DNA of 64,000 nucleotides from Vanessa cardui (taxonomy: Eukaryota; Arthropoda; Insecta; Lepidoptera; Nymphalidae). Under the pieces are notes generated by a model that worked only from the letters and a program-made list of their open reading frames with translations, was not told where the DNA came from and did not search any database. The position numbers were made by a program, and so were the translations under genes. Below are positions 10,760 through 24,139 of the stretch, piece by piece. Location of the stretch: assembly GCF_905220365.1 (NCBI RefSeq), contig NC_061152.1:1415001-1479000 (forward strand). Direction: 5' to 3'. Position 1 is the first letter of the stretch, and each line of letters starts with the position of its first letter.

Positions 10760-11054
10760 GAACACTACGAAATCAAATTAGAACTGTCATCGAGAAAATA
10801 AAGAAATGAAAATAGCAGAGTTGATAGGATTTCTTAGAATAAAGCTTTATTATTGTTTATTTCACGAGATATTTTATCTCATTACGAGGAACGCTATCGG
10901 ACTTACTAATAATTATTTATTGTAAATAAATGTAAATAAACGATCGGGTTCGTAAAATCTTTTTCAAGGAAAATCAACGTAAAAGTTTTACCCAGAATAA
11001 AAAATTTTTGACTAGCAGTTAACTGCGAATTTGCTCTGGGTTGAATATATTTAT

Positions 11055-11285
11055 GACGACCTCCGTGGTCGAGTGGCGTGTACACCGGTTTTCATGGGTA
11101 CACCACTCCGAGGTCCCGGGTTAGTCCGGCCGAGTCGATGTAGATTATCATTAGTTGTCTATGTCGTCTCGGGTCTGGGTGTTTGTGCCGTCGTTACTTC
11201 TGATTTTCCACAACACAAGTGCTTTAGCTGCTTACATTGGGATCAGAGTAATGTATGTGATGTTGTCTCATATTCATTTATTTAC
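11055..11285 (+). mobile_element. SINE-B copy, full length
   Basis: tRNA-like A box TGGTCGAGTGG and a B box that in better copies reads GGGTTCGATTCCC. The body has TCGGGTCTGGGTGTTTGTGC and CAGAGTAATGTATGTGATG; the tail is (ATTT)n. Other SINE-B entries refer here. Confidence 0.8.
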
Positions 11286-12114
11286 AGACTAGTAGACGCC
11301 ATGACAACCAATACTCTGAAACACAAGCGTAGACGCGGGTGACTATGAGTACTTAATATTCAATTCAATTCAATTCTTAGTTTAATGGCTTATAGTTGTG
11401 CCGGCAGGGCACAGATTATTTCGCCAATGTCGCGTAGGATGGAGAAGACACGAATGAGATTGATCGGTACGGTTGAGACACTAAACTCAATTGAATTTTA
11501 AAGCCATGAATAGTAGTATTAATTTCCTTATTAATCCTTAACCTAGAACAACACAAACATTGAGAGTTAGTAATAGGGTAATAAAAATAGTTATTAGTAT
11601 TCAAAACGATATATGTAATTAAATATGAAACTATATTGGACTACTCATAACTTATTTTTATTAAATTTGATGTATTTACATAAGTTTGAACAAAATGGTC
11701 TAAACACAAACGTCAACAAACATTCAACATTTATTGGGCGAGGGATTAGTATTAATTATTAGTGATTGACAGATGAAGTAACGTGTAGTTACCGTAGCTA
11801 GTTTGTGCACCAAGGCCCTGGAGTTCATGGGGCCTTATAACCTAAGCTTTGAAAAGACCTGGTCAGCTAGTTACTACAACTATAATTAAAAAATGCTTGT
11901 AAAAGTCTATTTGAATACAGTATATTTTATTTTATTATCAAACTTTTCTAATTTAGTTGATTGCGTCTGTTATTTAATACATAATATACAGCGAAAGCAA
12001 ATTACAATCTGGTTTCCCAAAACCTCTTTTTTACATTACAAAAATAACTAAATACAACTACTTCAATAAATTTTATACAAAAAAATTCAACATAATTCGT
12101 AGATTTTATTTATA
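11286..12114. other. No recognised feature
   Basis: AT-rich, with a short CAATT-repeat near 11360. No coding signal or family match seen. Confidence 0.5.
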
Positions 12115-12285
12115 TTTTTTAAATGGTATAGGTTGGCGAGTATATGGGCCACATGATGGTAAGGTCACCATCACCCATAGACAAACGCTGTAAGAAATAT
12201 TAACTATTCCTTACATCGTCAATGTGCTACCAACCTTGGGAATTAAGATGCTATACTGTGCCAGTAGTTACACTGGCGTTACACT
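12115..12285 (-). repeat. Family D, truncated
   Basis: Starts with the reverse A-tail (TTTTAAATGGTATAGGTTGG) and runs to AGTTACACTGGC. Confidence 0.65.
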
Positions 12286-12309
12286 AATAATAAATGTTGA
12301 CTTAGCTCA

Positions 12310-12545
12310 TGAGGTTGTCGACATGTGGGAAGTGGATACAGCAGTTATTGTGCCGATAGTCATTTCAGCGAATGTTCTAATGGCCAAGAGCCTCAACCAA
12401 CACCTTAAGAGGCTCTCGTTAGGTAGCTGGGTCAAGGGCCTGATGCAGAAGGCTGTACTCCTCGGCACGGCGCGTATTCTGAGGAAGTTCCTCTCGCTTG
12501 AGCCCTGACCACCGGTGGCTTGGACCCTGTTCCCGCCACTGGTTG
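12310..12545 (+). pseudogene. LINE ORF2 C-terminal end
   Basis: The frame ends in HLKRLSLGSWVKGLMQKAV, then LLGTARILRKFLSLEP-stop, the typical closing peptide of a lepidopteran non-LTR polymerase. Confidence 0.55.
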
Positions 12546-13315
12546 GCCTCTGTATTTTAAATTTTTAAATATATTTTAGATGTTTGTATTTTATATTTAA
12601 AAATGATATTACATTTTATATGATATCATATGATATATATGAGTCAAAAAAATAAAAATAATATAATATTATTATATTACATTTTAGTATATATGTAACA
12701 AGAATTATTTTTTATATATTTTAATATAAAAGCAAAGTCGCGTCAAATTTCTAATCTAATACGGTATCACATTTGTCTATTTGACATTTCAGATTTGACC
12801 GACGCCATTTTGATATTTACGACGCTGTTACGATTCTGACAAGCTTGATCCAGTCTGCATTATACGTTGGAGGGAGCTGTTTGTTTCTTGTGTTTGTTAA
12901 AAAAATTGTTATAAATAGTGTTTATTTGTTTTACACGTAAGTAATACGATTTTATTTCTAATTATATAATCTATTGGAATGATATTACCATTATATGTGT
13001 CCAATTAGGAATTAAAAAAGTAATTTTGTGTAAATCCTGTTTCGTTAGTTTTTTTTTCTTAGAACTTTTAATTGACGTATAATTTTAGACTTGATTTCTT
13101 AATTAAATTTTAATTATCGTATACCTAATTAAGGTATATTAAAATAATTTGTACAAATATTAGTATTTCTTTTATTAATACTTTATATTACTGTTTAAAT
13201 AATTTACAAGTTAGCTACCCCCAAATTTAATAAAAAAAATAATAAATTGAATATTTATTACCAACGTATATTTTTTATAATAATAAACAATTTTATTATT
13301 ATCATCATTATCAGA
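12546..13315. other. No recognised repeat or CDS; holds the candidate leader exon
   Basis: AT-rich with poly-purine runs. Only the donor at 12937 stands out. Confidence 0.4.
12840..12936 (+). promoter_or_regulatory. Possible untranslated leader exon of gelsolin gene 1
   Basis: This is repeat-poor sequence with GCCATTTTG just upstream and a strong donor (CAC|GTAAGTAAT) at 12937. It could splice to the acceptor at 19337. It is weak because no clear initiator is seen. Confidence 0.2.
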
Positions 13316-13526
13316 GTCGAGATGGACAAGTGGTTAGAACGCGTGCATCTTAGCCGATGATTACGGGTTAAAACCCAGGAAAGCACCGCTGATTAATGTG
13401 CTTAATTTGTCTTTATAATTCATCTCGTGCTCAGCGGTGAAGGAAAACGCATTGGAACAGCGTGGTGGAATATGTTCCAAGCCCTCTCCTTAATGGGAGA
13501 GGAGGCTTTAGCCCAGCAGTGGGCAA
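13316..13526 (+). mobile_element. SINE-A with internal deletion
   Basis: Head GAGTCGAGATGGACAAGTGG. The segment between GGAAAAC and GCATTGGAACAGCG is missing. Confidence 0.75.
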
Positions 13527-13527
13527 T

Positions 13528-13605
13528 CCTTGAATCACTCTATCAATTAAAAAAACTTCATCAAAATCCGTTGCTTAATTTTAAAGATCTAAGCACAGAC
13601 AGTAC
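13528..13605 (-). mobile_element. Helitron-like family H fragment
   Basis: GAATCACTCTATCAATTAAA and CATCAAAATCCGTTGC match family H (47500-47756). Confidence 0.5.
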
Positions 13606-13825
13606 ATACTATGACATACTATGTTATTATAATGATAATAACAATCCTGTCGAATTATAAAGGTATTATAGTATTAATAAATTAAGAATGTTTTTATTTC
13701 GATGTCCTAAATTAAACTCCAAATTCGGAGATACGATAACTCGTTTGTTAATAAGATCAAATGTTCTTAATTATATCGAGAAGAACCGGAAAGAAAGTCT
13801 ATAGATAAACTTTCGAAAACAAGAA

Positions 13826-14260
13826 TAGGCTATTTGACAATGCGAAAAAAAAATTGTGAATTATTCTAATCAGTGTATATTATGAGTTTAAAAATGGTTA
13901 TTCACTAACGAAAGTTGAAAATAATACGTAATTTACAAAAAAATCTATAAATAAAAATGCATTTTTTCAAACGTTGGTTGGCCGGGCTTATGATGAAGTC
14001 ACTTTCTTGTTAACCTTGCTTTCCTACTATATGTACCACAGATTAAAATACAGGCAATTGACGTCACCGAACCCATAGCAGCGCCATATTTTCCAAGCAG
14101 CGTTTTTGCGCGCTATTTAAATATGCAATTTTTAATGTGATATTTTTCGGCTAATATGTACTAGAAATAAAAAAAACTTTAAACTTTAAACTTTTATTGG
14201 GTTCTTTAACCTCTACTGAATAAATATAAAATGGATTTTAAAAACCAGTCAAATAGCCTA
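13826..14260 (-). mobile_element. MITE E, full copy
   Basis: Ends TAGGCTATTTGACA and CCAGTCAAATAGCCTA are inverted repeats. Reverse orientation. TGACGTCA lies in the middle. Consistent with a TA target duplication. Confidence 0.75.
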
Positions 14261-14364
14261 TTATTTAAAATGAGACTTCAAACTAAAATGTGTCTTTTTA
14301 AACCAACACCATAATTTGGTTGGGGGGTTATGCAAGCCCAACTGAATTCACCCAGACAAGTCTG

Positions 14365-14452
14365 GTAGAATTTCGTTGAAATTAGGCACATGTAAGTTTC
14401 CTTACGATGCTTTCCTTCACTGTGATTGAGATGAATTATAAACACAAATTAA
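14365..14452 (-). mobile_element. SINE-A fragment, decayed
   Basis: GGTAGAATTTCGTTGAAATTAG and GATGAATTATAAACAC survive. Confidence 0.55.
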
Positions 14453-14738
14453 TGTAGACCCAGCTTCAGACAAACAGGAACATCAAATAATTAACAATAT
14501 TTAATATGGTTTACAATATTTATTTTTACAGTTTTATTTACAATCATCCATTATCTTCCGTATTTAAAGACAGATTAACAATTCCCATGTCAAATTTTAA
14601 TAATATTCTAATTCTACTTTTATTTATAAAAAATGTCAAACCAAAAAGTATTCATTACATTCATATTAAAATACATATAATTCTGTGACTGAATATAGCT
14701 CAACAGCTAGAAGTTATATAACATTTAATGATTATTTA

Positions 14739-15016
14739 CAATGATGTTGTAGTAAACAGATATGTTATTAACGCGCAAAAAGTGAAGACTAGAAACCGTC
14801 CTAATTAGGACGTTTGCCTTTAGTTGTTTTACGTAGTAATACGATATAATACATCATAATTACGTAGTAATACGTTTTGCGTAATTAAAACATCTAGTTA
14901 TCCCTTTTACTTATTGTTTTTATCAAGCTATCGTTTTTACTTGTAACGAAATGTAAAAATAAACTAAAATAAACGGTCCCCGGCGCGGCACACTTTTTTC
15001 TGTTGTTTAGTATGGA
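14739..15016 (+). mobile_element. hAT-like MITE, second copy, right end lost
   Basis: Same left end, CAATGATGTTGTAGTAAAC, as 9218-9525. Breaks off after GTTTAGTATGGATC. Confidence 0.8.
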
Positions 15017-15203
15017 TCAATAAAGAATAATTCATTCATTCAATTATGAACTAAAACTAGTTACTGTATAAATCTTGACCGCGTGTTTTGGTAAGAATGC
15101 TAGCAGTATTCCCCGTTGAATCGCAATTCTGATCTGGGCATACGAACCTTCCTGTCACCAGTGGAGGCAATGAGGCGAGGTCTCCTCAAAGCTTTATGAT
15201 AGC

Positions 15204-15509
15204 AACAACAACAACAACAACAGCCTGTAAATTCCCACTGCTGGGCTAAAGGCTTCCTCTCCCTTTAAGGAGAAGGTTTGGAACATATTCCACCACGCTT
15301 TTCCAATGCGGGTTGGTGGAATACACATGTGGCAGAATTTCTATGAAATTTGTCACATGTAGGTTTCCTCACGATGTTTTCCTTCACCGCTGGGCACGAG
15401 ATGAATTATAAACACAAATTAAGCACATGAATCAGCGGTGCTTGGCTGGGCTTGAACCCGCAATCATCGGTTAAGATGCACGCGTTCTAACCACTAGGCC
15501 ATCTCGGCT
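15204..15509 (-). mobile_element. SINE-A full copy, (GTT)n-tail subtype
   Basis: AACAACAACAACAGCCTG to GGCCATCTCGGCTC, with an intact B box. Confidence 0.85.
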
Positions 15510-15769
15510 CATTATGATAGCAAATTTCATCAAAATCGGTTAAGTAGAAGAGCCACAGACATACAGATGTGCTTTCGTATTTTTATAATAGTATAGATAT
15601 AATTATATTGATTGCGTTATGTATGTATTCTGAGAACTATTTCACCCTTCAACTATGCGACGAGATAAGGTAACCTCGTACAACACACAAATTATAATTA
15701 TTGTTATTTATATAATACTAGTAGATGCTTGCGACTTTGCTCGCGTTGTTATGTGTTAGGCAAAATAGT

Positions 15770-16052
15770 CTTTTTTTATGGTCTAGGTTGGCCGACGAGC
15801 ACATAGGCCACCTCATGTGAAGTGGTCACTATCGCCGATAGACAATGACGCTGTAAGAAATATTAACTATTCCTTACATCGTCAATGCGCCACCAATCTT
15901 GGGAACTAAGATGTTATGTCCCTTTTGCCTGTAGTTACACTGGCTCAGCCCTCAAACCGGAACACAACAATACTAAGTACTGTTATTTGGCGGTACAATA
16001 ACTGATAAGTGGGTGGTACCTACCCAGACGGGCTTGCACAAAGCCCTACCAC
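15770..16052 (-). repeat. Family D, full length
   Basis: TTTTTTATGGTCTAGGTTGG to CACAAAGCCCTACCAC. Confidence 0.7.
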
Positions 16053-16269
16053 AAAGATAGTACAAGATGTCCTTTCTTGGAGTAGGCTCCAAGCTCAAGT
16101 TTGCCAAATTTCATCGAATTCAGTTCAGCGGTTTGGTCGTGAAACAGCAACAGGCAGACAGAGCTATTTTCACATTCATAGTATCGATACTACACGATCC
16201 GCCCCGATCCTTCGCTCATTTGTAATGCTGATACTAAATATACTACAGAATGTCTTACAACGTTTACAG

Positions 16270-16562
16270 CAAATCAAATCAAAATAACATTTATTCAAGT
16301 GGGCTTTTACAAGCAATTTGAATCGTCATTTTACAATTAAGTGAAGCCACCGGTTCGGAAAGTAGATTCTACCGAGAAGAACCGGCAAGAATTACAGTAG
16401 TTACTCTTTTTAAACATTTAAAAAATACAAAGTCATGTTAGTTAAATAAAATTATTTAAATTAATATATCCTGCTTGGAAGTCAACAGGTATTAACTCCA
16501 CGCTTTTTTATCATCTATAAAATCTTGTATCGAATAATATGCTTTTTCTACCAATGTAATAA
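16270..16562 (-). mobile_element. LINE-3B
   Basis: ATCAAATCAAAATAACATTT to the AATAATATGC..ACCAATGTAAT RT-tail region. Confidence 0.75.
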
Positions 16563-16948
16563 AAATACAGTTCTATAAATGTATCAGTGTTTCTCTATTT
16601 CTATCTCTCTTTCTACTATATTATACATGTATTTATTGTACATGTAAACTTTCCTCTATAATCATTATATAGACTAGTTTGTCTCGCTACAACCAAAGTG
16701 TGTAAAATTAACTACGATAATTGCGTTAATGTTTTATTACATTAACTTCAAATCGCTTGAACTGAGATAAGCATGACCTCTTAAGAGATACGAGAAAAAA
16801 AAATTTGTACCAATAATTATATAATACTAAATGTGTGTATAATAATACAAATATAATTATACTATAAGATGTACGATTACTTTTATTAATACTCACATAT
16901 TTATATGAATTAATAACATTAAATGCTTAAAGTATAAAAAAGTAAATT
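16563..16948. other. No recognised feature
   Basis: AT-rich, with only pyrimidine-rich stretches. Confidence 0.5.
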
Positions 16949-17241
16949 AACAGCCTGTAAATTTCCTACTGCTGGGCTAAAGGCCTCCTCTCCCTTTAAG
17001 GAGAAGGTTTGGAACATATTCCACCACGCTGTTCCAATGCGGGTTGGTGGAATACACATGTGGCAGAATTTCTATGAAATTAGTCACATGCAGGTTTCCT
17101 CACGATGTTTTCCTTCACCGCTGAGCACGAGATGAATTATAAAGACAAATTAAGCACATGAATCAGCGGTGCTTGCCTGGGTTTGAACCCGCAATCATCG
17201 GTTAAGATGCACGCGTTCTAACCACTGGGCCATCTCTGCTC
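16949..17241 (-). mobile_element. SINE-A full copy
   Basis: AACAGCCTGTAAATTTCC to GGGCCATCTCTGCTC. Confidence 0.85.
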
Positions 17242-17270
17242 TATATTTAACTGCTCTGTATTAAACTAAC

Positions 17271-17440
17271 ATGACTGTATTTTTAAATGTTGAAATGTGT
17301 CGAGTTTCTTGCCGGTTCTTCTCGGTAGTATCTACAGACATTCCGAACCTGTGGCTCCACTTAATATAGTTGTTACATGACGATTCAACATGCTTGTAAA
17401 AGCCTACTTGAATAAAGTATATTTTGATATTATTTTATTC
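17271..17440 (+). mobile_element. LINE-3B 3' end
   Basis: AACATGACTGTATTTTTAAATG to GAATAAAGTATATTTTGAT. Confidence 0.7.
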
Positions 17441-17470
17441 AAGAAATTTCAAGTCATTATTTTAACAATG

Positions 17471-17861
17471 GGCTATTTGACTGGTTTTTAAAATCCACTT
17501 TATATTCTTTAGTAGAGGTTAAGGAACCCGGTAAAAGTTGATTATTTTTATTTCTAGTACATATTTGCCGAAAAATATCATATTAAAAATTCCATATTTA
17601 AATAGCGCGCGAAAACGCTTGGACAATATGGCGCTGCAGTCGGGTCGGTGACGTCACTTGCCTGTATTTTAATCTGTGGTACATATAGTAGACTTCATCA
17701 TAAGCCCGGCCAATCAGGAGAGTTTCGTGTCACGTGACAAAAGTTTTAAAAAAAACGCATTTTTATTTATGGATTCTTGAATTAATTAAGTATTACTTTC
17801 AACTTTCGTCAATAAATAACCGTTTTCAAACTCATAATATACACTGATTACAATAATTGGC
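17471..17861 (+). mobile_element. MITE E, right end lost
   Basis: GGCTATTTGACTGG start; TGACGTCA at 17649-17656 and TCACGTGA near 17730; stops at ACTGATTACAATAATT. Confidence 0.75.
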
Positions 17862-18118
17862 ACTTTATTGCATGTGTGTACACATTCCTATGCCTTTATA
17901 TGTTTTTAACATATAATACAAAGTGAGGAAGTATGTCTAGTTATAAAAGAACCTTGATAATGAGTGATTCATATGCTTAGGAAGGAAAAAACGTTGTAAC
18001 AATGATAATTGTTCGTGTCTAAGTGGATCGTTTTCCTCTGATGACCTAATCTTGGTGTTTGGCATTGTCTATTGTCTTATGGCGATAATAAGACCACATA
18101 TACCTGGTAAAAAACTAA

Positions 18119-18402
18119 AGTAACAGCCTGTAAATTTCCCACTGCTGAACTAAGGCCTCTCCTACTAAGGAGAGGGTTTGGAACATATTCCACGCTATTC
18201 CAATGCGGTTTAGTGGAATACACATGTGACAGAATTCCGATGAAATTAGACACATGTAGGTTTGATCATGATATTTTCTTTCAGCGAGCACGAGATGAAT
18301 TATAAACACAAATTAAGCTAATATATATAGTGGTGCTCGCCTGCGTTTGAACCCGAAATCATCGGTTAAGATGCACGTGTAACCACTGGGCCATCTCAGC
18401 TC
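18119..18402 (-). mobile_element. SINE-A full copy, (ACTTT)n-tail subtype
   Basis: AGTAACAGCCTGTAAATTTC to GGGCCATCTCAGCTC. Confidence 0.85.
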
Positions 18403-18693
18403 TTATATCATATACCAGGTCCTGGGTTCAAACAGTTGACGTATAACCCTTAACAGGGGGAAGTTAAGGGGGCCCTCTAAACTAAAACTTAAGCTTCTGA
18501 AGCTAGAAAAACACGACCCTGCGCACAAGATTGCCCATTTGGTATCTATTATAAAGGGTAATTAGTAGTTAAAGAGGGATGGGAAAGAGGGGGTAAGGGC
18601 CCAATTCTTTTTTTATATACCAGGACTCTTTACCGGGGACCTCACCTAGCTACGCCACTGTGGAATACTCCAAATTAATTAGTTACTAATATA

Positions 18694-18870
18694 CCCTGTA
18701 TCTGTATAGATCTTTAAAATTACATAACGGATTTTGATGCGGTATTTTTAAATAGATAGAGTGATTCGAGAGGAAGGTTTTTTTGTATAATACATGAACA
18801 ATGTAGTAGAGAAACATTAATAATTTTATAGGTTTATAAAGTGATGTCGTAAATAAACACATTTTTGGGC
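18694..18870 (+). mobile_element. Helitron-like family H, partial
   Basis: CTGTATAGATCTTTAAAATT, GGATTTTGATGCGG and GAGAGGAAGG match family H. Confidence 0.55.
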
Positions 18871-18930
18871 TTAAATTTCGAACGGAGGCTACTTGGTAGA
18901 TTAAAATAATTTACGACAGTATATATTGTA

Positions 18931-19160
18931 ACGACATCTGTAGTTAGGGGGGTGTGTACACCAGTTTTCATGGGAACGGCACTCCGAGGTCCCGGGTTCG
19001 TCCGGCCGAGTCGATGTAGATTATCATTAGTTGTCTATGTCGTCTCGGGTCTGGGTGTTTGTGCCGTCGTTACTTCTGATCTTCCACAACACAAGTGCTT
19101 TAGCTACTTACATTGGGATCAGAGTAATGTATGTGATGTTGTCCAATATTTATGTATGTA
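18931..19160 (+). mobile_element. SINE-B, head slightly damaged
   Basis: GTGTGTACACCAGTTTTCATG to GTTGTCCAATATTTATG. It lies about 180 bp upstream of the gelsolin gene 1 start codon. Confidence 0.75.
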
Positions 19161-19338
19161 TGTTACAGATTCAAAATGCAGGCACATAGCTGTTTGTGTT
19201 GTCTAATGGCAAAAAACTGAACGTTGTCTGTTCTGTAGTATATTTAGTATCAGCATTGCAGCCTTGCGAAGCCTTGAGGGTAGAGCGTAGAACAATAAGC
19301 ACTAGTACTAATCAAGATCATTAATTAATTGTTACAGA

Positions 19339-22300
19339 ATGAAGTTACTAATTCTCTGGGCGGTCATTGCCCTCACAGCATCCGCATATGCCCGGACCAC
19401 GACGAAGCAGCAACAGATCACGCCTCACATCACATCTCTATCTGATAAGGTAAGAACTGATAAGGGTTATATAATGTAACCTAAAGTAAAGTCACAGTAT
19501 CCATCTATAGTAAAGTAAAGTAACAGCCTGTACATTTCCCACTTCTGAGAAAGGTCTCCTCTTCCATTAAGGAGAGGGTTTGGAACATATTCCACCACGC
19601 TGTTCCAGTGCGGGTTGGTGGAATGCACATGTGGCAGAATTCCGATGAAATTAAACACATGCAGGTTTCCTCACGATGTTTTCCTTCACCGCTGAGCAAG
19701 AGATGAATTATAAAGACAAATTAAGCACATGAATCAGCGGTGCTTGCCTGGGTTTGAACCCGCAATCATCGGTTAAGATGCACGCGCTTGAACCACTGGG
19801 CCATCTCGACTCTACTTTTGAATCGTCATTTAACAACTAAGTGAAGCTACCACGGGTTCGGAAGGTAATCTACCGAAAAGAACCGGCAAAAAACTCGGTA
19901 CTATTTTTCAACATCTGTGAAATTTGTCACATGCAGGTTGCATGTGACAAATTTCATACAAATTCTGCCACATGTGTATTCCACCAACCCGCATTGGAAC
20001 AGCGTGGTGGAATATGTTCCAAACCTTCTCCTCGAAGGGAGAGGAGGCCTTTAGCCCAGCAGTGGGAATTTACAGGCTGTTGTTGTTGTTGTTGTTGTAT
20101 GACAACAAACACCATAAAGCACGAACGAAGCCACATACGAGAACTAGTTAAATATATATGTGATATATATGTTATCACTCGAGTATATATGTCGAGTTAT
20201 GTTATACGATACGTAGGAACGTGATTGGTTCAGCATTGAACGCTAATAATTACATAAATGGGTGTATCATTATCCTATAAAGAATGGTTTGTTTACCATA
20301 GCATTCTAGCGTCATATATAGCATAGTGTTTGAAAAGCTGTTTATCTAATCAAATCAAATCAAAATAAACTTGATTCAAGTAGGCTTTTACGAGCACTTT
20401 TGAATCGTCATTTTACAATTAAGTGAAGCTACCACCGGTTCGGGTGGTACTCTACCGAGAAGAACCGCCAAGAAACTCGGTACTCTATTTCAACATTTAA
20501 AAATACAGTCATGTTAGTAAAATACAACTATATATGTATGTAATGTAATGCCTTGAAGTCAACAGGTATTAACTCCACGCTTTTTAATCATCTATAAAAT
20601 CTTGTATCGAATAATATGCCTTCTTTACCAGTGTATTTTTTACAAACGATTTGAATTTATGAAACGGTAAAGTTAAAAATGGCTCTGGAATTTTATTATA
20701 GAAACGGATACCTTGCCCCAAGAAAGTGCGGAGTCGGAAAGTTGGCGTTTAAAAATCTATACATATAATAAAATTGGATTGTCTGTTTGTAATATTAAAA
20801 TAACCGCTTTTTACTCATGCACGGTACATATACCAAAATAACATTTTTGACAATTTTTGTGTGTCTGTTTGTTTCGACTATACTCTGGAATGGCTTGACC
20901 GATTTTGACAAGACTTTCACTGGCAGATAGCTGTTCAAACAATGTCCAGTGACGTGCAGTAATTTTAAAATTATGTTCCTACGTTTGGGTGACTTATGTA
21001 TGGAGTTGGATGCGAGTAGCTGGAGAAAGGCCAGAGTGGCGTGCACTTGGAGAGGCATATGTCCAGCAGTGGACAAAAACGGGCTGATGATGATGATGAT
21101 GATGTATGAGGACATTGAAAGGAACAGCTTTCAATATTCTTTCATTTCAGGATGCGAGGCAGAAGGCAAGGACACATCCAGCGTTCGCCAGCGCGGGTCA
21201 GCGAGCTGGACTAGAGCTATGGAGGATAGAGGTACATATGATCTTATTTGTTGAAGGTCTTTTTGTTTTTTTTTTGTTGTAATTGCACAGAGTATACAAA
21301 ATACAATAAAAAAGAAAAATAAGTATCGTGAACCAGTTGAGTAGATAATGTCTAAATATCAAGAAATAAAAACATGTTAAATGGTAAGTTGCCAGAAATA
21401 TGAACTATTCCTTGCATCGTCAATGTGCCACCAACCTTGGGAACTAAGATGTTATGTTCCTTGCGCCTGTAGTTACACTGGCTCACCCTTCAAACCGGAA
21501 CACAACAATACTGAGTACTTTTGTTTGGCGGTAGGATATCTGATGAGTGGGTGGTACCTACCCAGACAAACATTATTAAAGAACTGTAACAGTAAATATA
21601 ATTTATTAATTTAAAATACTACATAAAATATAGTAATAATAATAATATAATAAATATGAGACAACATCACATACATTACTCTGATCCCAATGTAAGTTAA
21701 AGCACTTGTGTTATGGAAGATCAGAAGTAACGACGATACCACAAACACCCAGACCCAAGACAACAAAGAAAAGTAATGATAATGTATATCGTCTCGGCCG
21801 GGTATCGAACGTACCCTTGAAAACCGGTGTGCACACCACTCGACCACGGAGGTCGTCGAAAAAATAGGAAAGATATAGGCGGTCTGAGAAAATGGTGATG
21901 AGATATAAAATTTCCTTGCACCGTCAATAAATTCCACGATCTTTAGGAACTAAGATGTTATGTCTCTTGTTCCTGTGGTTTTATCAAACTATAACTTAAC
22001 GATACCAAGTACTGTTTGATTTTACTTTTTTTTCTACGTGAGCAAATTCGCGGGTAACAGATAGTCTACTAAAAAAATAATGTTTCCGTCTCTCTCGTGC
22101 GTATACGTCTGTCCTTGTCGTAATTCTAATGTGCCTTGCGTTTTCCAGAACTTCGATCCAGTTGCTGTGCCCCAGAAGGATGTAGGAAAGTTCTATAAAG
22201 GAGATTCTTACATCGTTTTAAAGGTAAATGTTACCATCAGGTAACTTAAATAATTATTACCTTGGTTATATATATAAAACAATGTCCCTTACCGCTGTCT

Positions 22301-24079
22301 GTCCCTGTATGCTTAGATCTTTGTAATTACGCAACGGATTTTGATGATGATTTTGTTTTTAGATGAAGTTTTATATTTATAATACTTTCGTAATATAGTA
22401 AAGTAACAGTCTGTAAATTTCCCACTGCTGTGATAAGGCCTCCTCTTCCATGAAGGAGGGTTTAACAGTGTGGGTTGGTGGAATGCACATTTGGCAGAAT
22501 TTCGATGAAATTAGAAACATTTAGGTTTCCTCACAATGTTTTCCTTAATCGCCGAGCTCGAAATGAATTATAAACACAAATTAAGCACATATTTATAGTG
22601 GTGTTTGCTGGGGATTGAACCCGCAATCATCAGTTAAGATGCACGCCGTCTCAGCTACTATAGTAGAGAAAGTAAGATAATTATAGAGATTTCTAATGTA
22701 AATAAATCATTTATTGCAAGCACTGGCTGAACCCTCCGAGATAGATCAGAATAACATATGACGAGGCATACCGGTAATTGACCATTATCCATAGACAATG
22801 ACGCTGTAAGAAATATTAACTATTCCTTACATCGTCAATGCGCCACCAACCTTGGGAACTAAGATGCTATATCCCTTGTGCCTGTAGTTACACTGACTCT
22901 TCAAACCGGAACACAACAATACTGACTACTGTTATTTGGCGACAGAATAACTGATGAGTGGGTGGTACCTACCCAGACGGGCTTGCACAAAGCCCTACTA
23001 CTTACTACCCCTAATCTTGGTAAATCCTTTCAGACTACAGCTGATAAACGAAATAATCTCGCCTGGGATATACACTACTGGATTGGTAGTGAAACGAGTC
23101 AGGATGAGGCTGGCGCTGCCGCCATCCTTACCGTGGGTTTGGATGACAAGTTTGACGGGAAAGCTATACAGCATAGAGAGAGCATGGGCTACGAAAGTGC
23201 CCAGTTCCTGGGATACTTCCCTGGTGGTGGTAAGTCGTGGACCATACATAGATCCTATTATATTGAGTCAAGTTCAGAAGTTATTTACTTGTTGGAATAT
23301 TCAATTTAATTTAAACACATAATTAACAACTGGTACAGTCAACGTCAAAGTGATTTCTTAAAGGATGTAAAAATTGAGCTTCGAAATTGTAAATCAAAGT
23401 AACCTATATAAAATTAAATTTTATTAAATTATAGGAATTAAAACATAACAAAAATAATATGTACTGAAATAGTTAAAATTACATCAAATAAAATTTTTAA
23501 ATATATACTTAGTCATAATATCAAATTTTGATGTGGACGGTACTTATCATCGTCAACAGTCTCTAAATTTCCCACTGCCGGGCTAAATGCTCCAATGCGG
23601 GTTGGTGGATACACGGGGCAGAATCTCGTTGAAGTTAGACAGATGCAGGTTTCCTCACGATGTTTTCTTTCACCAAGCACGAGATGAATTATAAACACAA
23701 ATTAAGCACATGAGTATTCAGTCACACAGTTCAGTTTTTCTGTGTTTGAACCCGCAATCATCGGTTAAGATGCACGCGTTCTTACCACTGTCATATCGGC
23801 TCTCTTCGTACTTAGAATTTTCCTCAGAAATAATATTTCTGTAAATACAGTAACGATACATTACGAAATGCTAGATCGCCTTCTGTATCCAAGAGATTAT
23901 AATCAAAATCGAAATAAACTTTATTCAAGTAGGCTTTTACAAGCACTTTTGAATCGTCATTTTACAATTAAGTGAAGCTACCACCGGTTTGGAAAGTAGA
24001 TTCTACCGAGAAGAACCGGCAAGAAACTCAGTAGTTACTCTTTTACAACATTTAAAAAATAGAGTCATATTAGTTAAAT

Positions 24080-24139
<60 letters not shown>

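Noticed and set aside
22954..23322. ORFs spanning gelsolin exon 4 and its flanks as separate genes
   Set aside because: They run through a family D repeat and the splice sites; only 23034-23229 is exon.
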